Assembly (NCBI RefSeq): GCF_902167145.1
Contig: NC_050105.1
Coordinates: 115,461,898 to 115,525,897, forward strand
Length of the DNA: 64,000 bases
From: Zea mays
Lineage: Eukaryota; Streptophyta; Magnoliopsida; Poales; Poaceae
Direction of reading: 5' to 3'
Shown here: positions 23,301 to 33,420 of the stretch, piece after piece
Layout: every line of letters starts with the position of its first letter
Position numbering within the stretch: position 1 is the stretch's first letter
Position numbers and translations under genes: made by a program
The notes under the pieces: model-generated
Database searches by the model: none
What the model saw: the letters and a program-made list of their open reading frames with translations, nothing else
Told to the model about the DNA's origin: nothing

Positions 23301-23584
23301 TTGTTGTTTTTCAGAAAAGGAGATCGGGTAAGAGTTACGACTGTTCCCAACCTTGCCTGTGGCTGTTGGACCGCTGATTTGCTTCGCTGCGTATATCGGG
23401 CTGCTTCTGCCCCACTCTGATGATATGTCCCGAGTTGTGGACCAACTCTTAAAGTTGATCGCCACCTTTATAGGTTTGTCTCGTTTAAGCAGATCTGTAA
23501 TCATCTGATGTATAAATGTGTTTACTAGCTTCCTGGGACTAGTAATTGTATCACATTTGAGTCCCAGAGGATTGGGGCGCTTCA
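20351..23584 (+). repeat. Gypsy LTR2 (3' LTR), uninterrupted
   Basis: It begins TGTAGCATCCC and ends GGGCGCTTCA. This is the intact reference copy that reveals the insertions in LTR1. TATA-like CTATAAATA sites lie near 20786 and 21821. It is followed by TGCAC (23585-23589), the presumed 5 bp target duplication within an Opie-type LTR. Confidence 0.93.
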
Positions 23585-24240
23585 TGCACCGGACTGTCCG
23601 GTGCACGAGTCGACAGAAGGCAAGAATTGCCTTCCTGGATTGCTCTCAACGGCTCCTAGCTGCCATGGGGCTATAAAAGGGACCCCTAGGCGCATGAAGG
23701 AGTACACCAAGCATTCTTTGATCATCTCTTAGCACCAAGACATTTCTCTAGTGCATTTGATTCGTTGTGATAGCAATTTGAGCTCATCTTGAGTTGAGAA
23801 CTCCGTGTGTGATCTTAGAGCTCAAGTTGTGACTTGTGTGCGTGTTTTTGCTTGTGCTTTGAGGCTTGTGTGTGTTGCTCTTCCCACTCTTACATCTGTG
23901 CTTCTTTGTGATCATCTCATTGTAAGGGCGAGAGGCTCCAAGTTGTGGAGATTCCTCGCAAACGGGAAAGAGTAAAGAAAAAAGAACACCGTGGTATTCC
24001 AGTTGATCATTGGATCACTTGAAAGGAGTTGAGTGCAACTCTCGTCCATTGGGACGCCACAACGTGGACTAGGCAAGTATTGTACTTGGCCGAACCACGG
24101 GATAAATCTCTGTGTCTCTTGTGCCTGTTCTCACTGTGTCAATTGTGGTTCACAAGAGCTCTCCTTAGCCACTTGATTTCATTGTGCTAACACTTAATCA
24201 AGTTTGTGGCTTTAAGTTTCAAGTTTGTGGCTCTAAGTTT
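23585..24240 (+). repeat. Opie-type 5' LTR remnant
   Basis: It matches the 3' LTR from about 27629 onward with scattered substitutions. CTATAAAAGGGACC (TATA box) is near 23671. At 24199-24240 a motif of about 21 bp (CAAGTTTGTGGCTTTAAGTTT) is tandemly duplicated just where LTR sequence joins integrase sequence. Confidence 0.88.
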
Positions 24241-26275
24241 GCTCCCAAAGCTGTAGAAGGGTTTTTGTTAGGTTATGACTCAAATACAAAGGCGTATAGG
24301 GTCTTCAACAAATCATCGGGTTTGGTTGAAGTCTCTAGCGACGTTGTATTTGATGAGACTAATGGCTCTCCAAGAGAGCAAGTTCTTGATCTTGATGATG
24401 TAGATGAAGAAGATGTTCCAACGGCCACCATACGCACCATGGCGATTGGAGATGTACGACCACAGGAACAAAAGGAGCAAGATCAACCTTCTTCCTCAAC
24501 AATGGTGCATCCCCCCAACTTAAACTGATGAATAGGTTCACCAAGAGGCGTGCGATCAAGGGGGAGCACAAGATGATTATGCTATGGAGGAAGAAGCACC
24601 TCAAGCCCCTCCAACTCAAGTCCGAGCGACGATTCAAAGGAATCATCCCGTCGACCAGATTTTGGGTGATATAAGCAAGGGAGTAACTACTCGCTCTAGA
24701 TTAGTTAATTTCTGTGAGCATTACTCTTTTGTCTCTTCTATTGAGCCTTTCAGGGTAGAATAGGCCTTGCTAGATCCGGACTGGGTGTTGGACATGCAGG
24801 AAGAGCTCAATAACTTCAAGCGAAATGAAGTTAGGACCCTGGTGCCACGTCCAAAGCAAAACATTGTAGGAACCAAGTGGGTGTTCCGCAACAAACAAGA
24901 CGAGCACGGAGTGGTGACAAGGAACAAGGCTAGACTTGTGGCAAAAGGTTATGCCCAAGTCGCAGGTTTGGACTTTGAGGAGACTTTTGCTCCTGTGGCT
25001 AGGCTAGAGTCTATTCGTATTTTGTTAGCATGTGCCGCTCACCATTCTTTCAAGTTATTCCAAATGGATGTGAAGAGCGCTTTCCTCAACGGGCCAATCA
25101 AGGAGGAGGTGTACGTAGAGCAACCCCCTGGCTTTGAGGATGAACGGTACCCCGACCACGTGTGTAAGCTCTCTAAGGCGCTCTATGAACTTAAGCAAGC
25201 CCCAAGAGCATGGTATGAATGCCTTAGAGACTTTTTAATTGCTAATGCTTTCAAGGTTGGGAAAGTCGATCCAACTTTATTTACTAAGACTTGTGATGGT
25301 GACTTATTTGTGTGCCAAATTTATGTCGATGATATAATATTTGGTTCTACTAACCAAAAGTCTTGTGAAGAGTTTAGCAGGGTGATGACTCAAAAGTTTG
25401 AAATGTCGATGATGGGCAAGTTGAACTACTCCCTTGGGTTCCAAGTGAAGCAACTCAAGGACGACACTTTCATCTCCCAAACAAAGTACACGCAAGACTT
25501 GATCAAGCGGTTTGGGATGAAGGACGCCAAGCCCGCAAAGACTCCAATGGGAACTGACGGACACGTCGACCTCAACAAAGGAGGTAAGTCCGTTGATCAA
25601 AAAGCATACCGGTCTATGATAGGTTCTTTGCTTTACTTATGTGCTAGTAGACCGGATATTATGCTTAGTGTATGCATGTGTGCTAGATTCCAATCCGATC
25701 CAAGGGAGTGTCACTTAGTGGCCGTGAAGCGAATTCTTAGATATTTAGTCGCTACGCCTTGCTTCGGGATCTGGTATCCAAAGGGGTCTACCTTTGACTT
25801 AATTGGATATTCAGACTCCGATTATGCTGGATGTAAGGTTGATAGGAAGAGTACATCAGGGACGTGCCAATTCTTAGGAAGGTCCCTGGTGTCTTGGAGT
25901 TCTAAGAAACAAACTTCCGTTGCCCTATCCACCGCTGAGGCCGAGTATGTTGCTGCAGGTCAGTGTTGCGCGCAACTACTTTGGATGAGGCAAACCCTCC
26001 GGGACTTTGGCTACAATCTGAGCAAAGTCCCACTCCTATGTGATAATGAGAGTGCAATCCGCATGGCGGATAATCCTGTTGAACACAGCCGCACAAAGCA
26101 CATAGACATCCGGCATCACTTTTTGAGAGACCACCAACAAAAGGGAGATATCGAAGTGTTTTATGTTAGCACCGAAAACCAGCTAGCTGATATCTTTACC
26201 AAGCCTCTAGATGAGTCAACCTTTTGCAGGCTGCGTAGTGAGCTAAATGTCTTAGATTCGTGGAACTTGGATTGA
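24241..26275 (+). pseudogene. Opie-type pol remnant (integrase C-term, RT, RNase H), frameshift and stop
   Basis: The first block (24241-24510) encodes the integrase C-terminal part ([18 protein letters not shown]). A frame change occurs in a C-run near 24510, and a TAG follows at about 24761 where the fuller copy has GAG. From about 24767 the frame is open to TGA at 26275: copia RT ([11 protein letters not shown] near 25060; YVDDIIFGS near 25323) and RNase H ([10 protein letters not shown] near 25806; LADIFTKPL). Catalytic YVDD is kept, but no gag or protease is present. [12 protein letters not shown] variant replaces the usual LYGLKQ. Confidence 0.92.
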
Positions 26276-27063
26276 TTTATAGCATAAATGTGTTTTTTAT
26301 GCCTTGATCATGTTCCTTATGCATTTTGTTGTTTATTTATGGTGCTCAAGTTGTACAAGCACTCCCCGGACCTCACAAGTCCATTTGCAAGTGATGCACA
26401 TATTTAGGGGGAGATGTGTTGCAACTTGACCCTTTAAGACTAACCATGTGTTTGAGCTTGCTTGATTTAGTCTCAAAGGTGGATTGAAAGGAAAAGATGG
26501 ACTTGGACCATGAAAGACTTCCACTGCACTCCGATGAGAGGGTAACTTACTCCAAGTTCATCTCCATACTCTTATTGCCTTTTATTCTTATTTGAAGATT
26601 TTGGTGAGGCAATGGGGTTTAAGGGCCAAAAATGATCCCGTTTTGGTGCTTCATGCCAAAGGGGGAGAAACTAAGGCCAAAGCAAGAAATGGATCAGCTA
26701 CCACTTGAGAATTTTGAAAATAGTAGAGTTAGAACTTTTGTTTTGTCAAAATACTCTTATGGTCTCTTATTGTCAAAATTGGTCTCTTGTGGGGAGAATG
26801 TTTGATTGTGGGAAAAAGGGGGAGTTTTTGAATCTTTGATCAATTTCTCTTGGAATACCTCTCTCTATGCCTCAACAAGTGAATTTTACTTAGAGATAGG
26901 AAATTGAGTTTGATTTGCAAAAACAAACCAAGTGGTGGCAAAGGATGATCCAAAATATGCCAAATTTGAATAAAAAACAATTCTTGTTCTCATTTGCATT
27001 GATGTTGCACTTCTATATGTTGCTTTTTGTTGTGTTGGCATAAATCACCAAAAAGGGGGAGAT
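26276..27063 (+). other. Opie-type post-pol region with repeated PPTs
   Basis: Non-coding. GCCAAAGGGGGAGAAAC near 26655 and ACCAAAAAGGGGGAGAT at 27047-27063 are the repeated polypurine tracts typical of Sireviruses; the second directly adjoins the LTR. Confidence 0.85.
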
Positions 27064-28297
27064 TGAAAGGGAAATGTGCCCTTGGGCCATTTCTAAGTAT
27101 TTTGGTGATTAAGTGTCCAACACAAATGGTTATGTGTTAAACTATGCCAAATGGTGAACAAAGTGCAAATCAATACAAAGGTATGATTCTAGATTTAGTA
27201 CATTGGTTTTTGTGTACTAACATATTTGTCTAAGTGCTAGAATCAGAGAAAAGACAAATGGAAAAGACTTGGCTCGAGCAGCCAAGACTCTGCTCAGTCT
27301 GGGTGCACCGGACTGTCCGGTGGTGCACCGGACAGTGTCCGGTGCGTCAGGCTGGCTCTGGTGAAAAGGCCGCTCTTGGGATTTCGTCGGCGGCGTACGG
27401 CTATAAATCACCGGACTGCCCGGTGGTGCACCGGACTGTCCGGTGAGCCAACGGTCGGCCGAGCCAACGGTCGGCCGCGGAATCCGCGCGTGACGCGTGG
27501 CCGGGCCAACGGTTTGATAGGTGCACCGGACTGTCCGGTACGCCAACGGCTCCAAATCGTCAACGGTCGGCTGCGCCAGAATAGGAAAGAAATCTGCACC
27601 GGACAGTGTCCGGTGGTGCACCGGACTGTCCGGTGCCCCAGTCGACAGAAGGCAAGAATTGCCTTCCTGGATTGCTCTCAACGGCTCCTAGCTGCCTTGG
27701 GGCTATAAAAGGGACCCCTAGGCGCATGAAGGAGTACACCAAGCATTCTTTGATCATCTCTTAGCACCAAGACATCTCTCTAGCGCATTTGATTCGTTGT
27801 GATAGCAATTTGAGCTCCTCTTGAGTTGAGAACTCCGTGTGTGATCTTAGAGCTCAAGTTGTGACTTGTGTGCATGTTTTTGCTCGTGCTTTGAGGCTTG
27901 TGTGTTTTGCTCTTCCCACTCTTACATTTGTGCTTCTTTGTGATCATCTCATTGTAAGGGCGAGAGGCTCCAAGTTGTGGAGATTCCTCGCAAACGGGAA
28001 AGAGTAAAGAAAAAAGAACACCGTGGTATTCAAGTTGATCATTGGATCACTTGAAAGGAGTTGAGTGCAACTCTCGTCCATTGGGACACCACAACGTGGA
28101 CTAGGCAAGTATTGTACTTGGCCAAACCACGGGATAAATCTCTGTGTCTCTTGTGCTTGTTCTCACTGTGTCAATTGTGGTTCACAAGAGCTCTCCTTAG
28201 CCACTTGATTTCATTATGCTAACACTTAATCAAGTTTGTGGCTTTAAGTTTCAAGTTTTTACAGGATCACCTATTCACCCCCCTCTAGGTGCTCTCA
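27064..28297 (+). repeat. Opie-type 3' LTR
   Basis: It begins TGAAAGGGAAATGTGCC and ends CTAGGTGCTCTCA, 1234 bp. About eight GGAC..GTCC palindromes lie at 27304-27640, and the TATA box CTATAAAAGGG is near 27703. GTCTC (28298-28302) should be the target duplication; the other copy is outside the window. Confidence 0.93.
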
Positions 28298-28800
28298 GTC
28301 TCACAAACCGATCTACGGCGACTGTTCTTGATAGATCTAAACTTAAGCAAAACCCAACCCTAATGTGGCGTCGGCTGCTGAATAAATAGAGTATTAGGGC
28401 GTGCGTGACCCCTGGACTCGCCCCTAATGGGCTCCGATGCGATACACGGCCCAACGACCAAACAGACGGTGTCGCAGCACCAAAACAGAATCTAAACGCT
28501 GACTTGTTTCGACGATTCCCGTTGACTCCAGACAAATTTTAGGGTGGAACCAGTTGGGTTGGTTAGATAATATCCTTATCTTTCCAACCATATCAAGTCC
28601 GTCGCAATTGGAGTCCGGATGCATCTTGGGCGTCCATTTTAGTGTAGATTGGTCCTGGAACCCGAGATGGAGTCGCAGCCGAGTCGGACTTGATCTCCTT
28701 CCTGTTGTGGGCGCCCTTGCTGCTCCTCCTCAACACCTAGGCCTTTCTCAAGTCCTTACTGGTCCTCGCCAAGGTTCCTAATCATCAAAACATCCATGGC
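28298..28800 (-). repeat. LTR-like fragment, minus orientation (unassigned)
   Basis: Read on the minus strand this has a CTATTTATTC TATA-like box near 28390 and wording typical of grass gypsy LTRs (GGCGAGTCCAGGGGTCACG; CGGTTTGTGAGAC at its end). No partner LTR, primer site or coding sequence is visible. The call rests on style only, and the boundaries are not defined. Confidence 0.35.
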
Positions 28801-30197
28801 CCCAAGCGTAAGCTCTGAAACACAATTGACTAGGGTAGAACGTACCTGGAGAATTAGCTGTCGTGCACGCGATCGTGTTATCGGTCCATTCATTGTATGT
28901 ATAGAAGTGATGTCCTCATCAAAGCCCACTTGCTACCCTTGCACAATGCGTAGTAGTAGATAAGTATCACCGAGATTCTTAAATTATATTTTTGGATGGA
29001 GGTAATATTATTTAAAGAAAAGTTTTGCATGCAATTTCTTTTGTTTGAATAATGTTTTATACTTAAATTCTCTTTTTTGCATGCGTGATATTTATTCTTC
29101 ATAATATTTTTTTTCCATGGATCAGACTTATGAGTCATTTTCACAAACCAACGCCAAGCATGAATTCATGTTTCTTACTTGAAACCCCGAATAAACACCA
29201 TTAGAAGGAGGCACTCGTGTTGGCGTCGCTCATTGATGACAAGAAGAAGCTTGGTGACTGCCAGTTCGACCTCTAGAAGCAGTCCTACGTGGTCTCATGT
29301 GCCGCTGTGTACGACAAGCTCCGGCGAAGCCGCCGCTTGGACGCAGTCCAGAGCAGCTGCACCGCGCTGTCCATCGTTAAGCAGGGGGGCCTCATGGTTG
29401 TCGCCAACGTCGACGACTCTCGGGTTATTCTAGACACCGCATCCGACGACGACGCCATCACATCGTCCAGCTCATCGTCCACCTGAAGCCCTATCTGCCA
29501 CGTAAGTCGCTACTTACCGGACATAAATTCTTGTACGCTGTGACGATGGTCGTTGCTGACGTTGTGTGAGTGTCCTCGAACATGATGTATGTAGTGGGGT
29601 AGCCGGTAGCGCATCCGGTGGTGCAATGGCCAGGGGTACTATATCGCTGATGAGCCCGGGGTGCACTTCGTTTGGCAGCCTAACCAAGAGTCATCGGTAC
29701 TCGTCATATCGCGCGAGTTCGACAACTACTATATCGAGGACAGTGGTGTCATCTTGGTGCCGGAGGTGACACAGAGGAGGATCGACAACAGTGACCAGTT
29801 CGTCATCCTCGCCACCGTTAGGGTAGCTTTTGTGCCGGACTGCCTTTAATTCTCTTCGCAAACACACACACTTGCCTTTTTGTTTAAGCAAGAGCGTATG
29901 GCGGTGCATGTCTGATGACTAACGATGTACGAGGGAATTTCTTCCGGCATGTGTGGAACGTGCTCTCCAATGATGAGACCATACAAATCGTGTCATATAT
30001 CGAAATCTGTATGATATTGATGGTTGCAATGTAGTTGTGAAACTAATAAATTAAAATAACAAATTTTATGTATGGCTAGGATCACAAATTGATTATAAAA
30101 CTTTTTCTCATAACAGTATAACACATATTTTGTATATAAGTTATCGTAATATTATGATATTATATATTCTCGTTGCAACGCACGGGTACTCAGCTAG
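28801..30197 (+). mobile_element. Helitron-like segment (3' end at 30197); 5' end not found
   Basis: The right end reads CTCGTTGCAACGCACGGGTACTCAG then CTAG followed by T (read in two parts). The 10 bp palindrome CGTTGCAACG lies about 13 bases before CTAG, the arrangement of maize Helitron 3' ends (hairpin, CTRR, insertion before T). An AT-rich stretch precedes it. No TC start was recognised, so the left limit is arbitrary. The PP2C fragment inside fits gene capture by a Helitron. Confidence 0.5.
29213..29847 (+). pseudogene. Protein phosphatase 2C (PP2C) gene fragment
   Basis: Block one (29213-29486) reads like plant PP2C residues before and through the conserved Gly-Asp-Ser-Arg motif: CTALSIVKQGGLMVVANVDDSR, where the usual GDSR is DDSR. 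Block two (about 29650-29847) matches the later SRxFxDY..GV..VPEVTQRRI..QFVILAT region (ISREFDNYYIEDSGVI, VPEVTQRRIDNSDQFVILAT). A TAG in block one (29274-29276) replaces a probable Trp codon, the intervening region is not translatable as one frame, and the sequence after VILAT loses the DG..D metal site. It is a dead fragment with no catalytic capability. Confidence 0.8.
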
Positions 30198-30248
30198 TAG
30201 ACGGTATAAGACCTTATGCAGCTTTTGACGTTATATATGGGTAAAGAC

Positions 30249-30781
30249 TAGAGATGGCAATGGGTACCCGCTACCCGAACCCGATGGGTTTTTGCTCTAT
30301 TAGGGTATGGGTTTGGGTCAATCTCTCTACCCATGGGTTTGTTAATGGGTTCAAATGGAAACCCAACTGGTACGTGGGCATGTGTTTGTTCTTCCACTAC
30401 CCATACCCGCAAACCCATGGGTTTTTAAAACTCGCCTCAAAATCAACATTCCTTATAAATATGTCTCATAATATTATTAATTGAATATGTTCTAATTGAA
30501 AAAAACTTCATGTAACAAATTTTAGGCTAAATTAGTTATCACTTGTTCCTTTTATGCTAGCTTATTATTGTATTGGTTGTCATTTATATGATGAATTATT
30601 TTTTATGTTGATGTTAGTGGGTATAGGAAACCCGTTGGGTACCCGAAACCCGCATGGGTATGGGTTTGAGCAAAATTTTATACCCGTCATGGGTATGGGT
30701 TTTTAGCGGGCGTATTTTTTCTTTGCGGGTATGAGTTTGGGCAAGTAATACCCAGTGGGTTTTTACCCATTGCCATCTCTA
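30249..30781. mobile_element. hAT-type MITE, 533 bp
   Basis: The inverted termini TAGAGATGGCAATGGG and CCCATTGCCATCTCTA are perfect. The 8 bp target duplication GTAAAGAC (30241-30248 and 30782-30789) is exact. The interior repeats ACCCG/CGGGT words (GGGTACCCG) and has no coding capacity. The 8 bp duplication places it in the hAT superfamily. Confidence 0.93.
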
Positions 30782-30789
30782 GTAAAGAC

Positions 30790-31002
30790 TAGAGCGGCCG
30801 GCTGCGAAGTTGCAGTTGCTGTCACATATCGTCTGAACCGATGGATCGAAAATTGAATGGGTAGACGACGACCATATATATAATCGCTAGCTGCGATGGG
30901 TAGGAGTAGATCCAGAGGCGAAGCCCCCGCCCACCTACGCAGGCTCGCGGAGTAGTCCATCGGCAGTTCCCGTCAACTATCAACAACTTCGTATGTGGCA
31001 AA
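30790..31002. other. Intervening sequence without recognised features
   Basis: It lies between the MITE target duplication and the target duplication of the 9.7 kb hAT element. It contains CTATATATAATCG-like AT stretches. No gene or repeat structure was recognised. Confidence 0.5.
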
Positions 31003-31273
31003 GCCAGGATCAGAGTCGGCCCAAGGCCCATGCACCGGAGGTGACCGCCGGGGGCCCAAAAAAGATAGGGGCCCAATATCTAATATGTAGTTGGGTTAAG
31101 GATGTAGGCTGGCAGGCTGTTTGTCCCTAGAAGCCCAAGAGCTAGGCTCTATGTCTCCATGCACAATGCGCAGGACTACAGGAGTCCAGGAACCAGAACG
31201 TCTACTTGTCTAGATGCGCCGCACAGGAGTTCAGGGCTTAGACGCTGAGATGCGCGATCAGCCAGGACAGTTG

Positions 31274-31528
31274 TGTTGAGAAACCCTAAAAGGGGTTTAA
31301 TGGGCTAATACCGAAACTGCCCTTAGGGGGTACACAGGTTATATATATGTACCCATACCCATCATAATAAAGATAGACAGAAAGAGCTTCCATCCACTGT
31401 GTCTCTTGTTCCTCTCTGTGTTGGGTTGCTGGGAAGGGAGCGAGCTTCTACAACTTCTCACGTCACTACTGCTGTTGGGAGGGTTTGGAGTCCGGATCGG
31501 GGATCTGCGACAACTACGTTGTTTAACA
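31274..31528 (+). repeat. Copia 5' LTR
   Basis: It is identical to the 3' LTR. ATATATATGTACCC near 31340 is the likely TATA region. It is followed by CGTCATCAACACTGC, which may contain the primer site; it is not the standard TGGTATCAGAGC. Confidence 0.96.
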
Positions 31529-32662
31529 CGTCATCAACACTGCTCTACCCTAACTCGTGGATCCGATCGGCACCGACTCTCCATCACACCGGCAGGTCTC
31601 CGGCCTTGCCGAACTGTCCTACGCGACAGCCTTCGCTCCTGTTCGTCGAGAAACGCGGTATGAAATCTCGATCCGCGATTTACTTTTCGACGTTAAAAAA
31701 AAATGCTTCGTCGTCGTATCTGTCGCCGGCCTCAGACACGCACTGCAGCACCATCGCTTGTCGCGGACCTCGCATGCGGCCCTGCACGCGTCGTGCTGCC
31801 CATCCTTGATTCCCTGTGCGCATCGCATGTCCCCATTGTAAATTTGGAGGCCGCTCTCTGCACAGCCTGCAGCCTCAATCCTTGTGTCAGGCTTGTCCGC
31901 TCCGCAGCTTTTTTTTCTTTTTCTCCTTCTCGCCCGCCGCGCGAAATTCCGGGACGCAGAGCTATGCACGTCAATGCCTCCAAGAAAAACGGATCAGGAT
32001 TTGGACTGGAATTTCTGCTAGGGCGCGCGGTGTGCGGTCGTGCGGACCTCCTCTGCAGCTCCGTTTGAGACCACCCAGCGATGACGCAGCAAAGTAGATA
32101 AGAATGGAATTTTTTTAATTCAATGGGGACCACCACATGCGGCTCAGATCTTTCAGGCTTTCAGCTATGATTGGCAAACAGATTCCGCCGTATTTACCGC
32201 ATGCACAAACAGATCTGGCATGGCCGCATGCACAAACTGCGGCGGTTCACATTTTCTTAGGAAAAAAAAAAGATAATATGCGGCATGCAACGGTTTGCTT
32301 GTGGGCTACCTTGCATGGCCTCATGCAAACGGATGGCCGTTTTTTTTTGCCGAATAAATATTATTTGTTTATTATTTTTTACTGCCATGTTTCCTCCTGG
32401 ACGTGCACTATAAGAATAGATTCTTGATGAATCTGTTTAGTATTTTTAAGTGCAATTTAATTCTGTATGCATTATTTATTTTATGTTTCCTGTTGAAAAC
32501 AATAAAAATGCATGCTTATGATTTTTTTATATATACGTTTGGTATATCATTTTATTCTATTTTATTTATGTAAATAGAATAATGCACGTACAACCATTTA
32601 AATTTATGTTATGGATAATTGGCACGCCTAATTAACATGGAGTTAATTTTGCGTGTGAGACT
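31529..32662 (+). other. Copia 5' leader
   Basis: About 1.1 kb between LTR and gag, unusually long for an element with 255 bp LTRs. It contains A- and T-runs and GC-rich patches and no convincing ORF. Part of it may be foreign sequence acquired by the element; I could not identify a source. Confidence 0.5.
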
Positions 32663-33162
32663 ATGGCTGAAGGCAGCAAGACTGGCTTCGCGGAGCTTGC
32701 CCTGAATGGCAAAAACTACCTGACCTGGGCTGACGACTGCCAGTTTCATCTGGAGGCGATGCAGCTGGGAAAGGCGATCGTTCGGCTAGGCCCAAACGAC
32801 ATCGGCCTACAGCTTCATGAGAGGCAGAGGCAGAGGCAAAAGCAACCCCCAGCAGGGCGATGCAAGTGCCTCAAAGCATGCTGGCGAAGGATGTTTTTAG
32901 GTGCGGGTCTCAGCAGCACTGGTCCCGTACATGCACCACTGAGAAATACCTGATTAACATATATCAGGAATGGAAGAAAGGCCAGAACTCAGAGGCTCAT
33001 TTTATCCAGGCGCATGTAGACGCCACAACTGGAGAGCACCTTGAGTTGCCTCAGCCTGCTGCACAGTTTGAGCATGCTACCATAAATGTTGATGCCACAA
33101 CTAAGAGCGATACTCCGTTAGGCAAAGTCGACTTCGATTTCGATACTGATGATCTCCTGTAG
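32663..33162 (+). pseudogene. Copia gag, collapsed by internal deletion and frameshift
   Basis: The ATG at 32663 starts a typical copia gag N-terminus (LNGKNYLTWADDCQFHLEAM). After about 60 residues the sequence jumps to the C-terminal zinc-knuckle region (FRCGSQQHWSRTC near 32893) in another frame, followed by an acidic end (FDFDTDDLL). The capsid middle is missing, and the first Cys of the CX2CX4HX4C knuckle reads Val. The protein cannot form a normal particle, so mobilisation would need gag from another copy. Confidence 0.85.
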
Positions 33163-33420
33163 TTGATCACGTTATCAGCCATTAGCTCCACATTTATTTC
33201 CATAGCAATTTTTATTTTTAGAAGAACATTTATTTGGTTATGATGTAATAAATGCTCCTGCTGAGCCCATACTATTTAGTTGATTGAGATTAATTGCTTT
33301 GCAATTTTATTTATTCCTCATTTATGGTTTAATTGTTCTTGCTCTATTATATGTTGTCATCATAAATGATGAACTGAATCAATATTATATATTATTTATA
33401 TAGAATAAGACTCACTTCCC

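Larger units (their letters stand above)
4799..23584 (+). mobile_element. Non-autonomous Ty3/gypsy LTR retrotransposon (Tekay/Del-like), hosting three insertions
   Basis: Two near-identical long LTRs flank a short internal region of about 3 kb with a tRNA-Met-type primer site at 17335 and a purine-rich tract (AAGTGGGGTAGA) just before LTR2. There is no protease, RT, RNase H or integrase, so the element is a large retrotransposon derivative needing proteins in trans. LTR length (3234 bp), the TGTAGCATCCC start and the GAGGACGAGATTC upstream of the PPT recall Tekay/Del-group maize families such as Prem1/Xilon/Tekay; the exact family is not resolved. By eye, LTR1 7001-7998 and its LTR2 counterpart differ at about ten sites per kb. 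The first 303 bp of LTR1 lie left of the window because of the Sirevirus insertion. Confidence 0.85.
23585..28297 (+). mobile_element. Internally deleted Opie-type Sirevirus
   Basis: It consists of the 3' part of a 5' LTR (the rest lies left of the gypsy insertion, outside the window), a direct join into the end of integrase, an RT-RNase H region, the post-pol region with PPTs and a full 3' LTR. Compared with the fuller copy at 56813-64000, about 3.6 kb is missing (LTR end, primer site, gag, protease and most of integrase). It is non-functional. Confidence 0.92.

Noticed and set aside
31619..32136. Frames in the copia leader on both strands
   Set aside because: No similarity to retroelement proteins and no conserved start; treated as untranslated leader.
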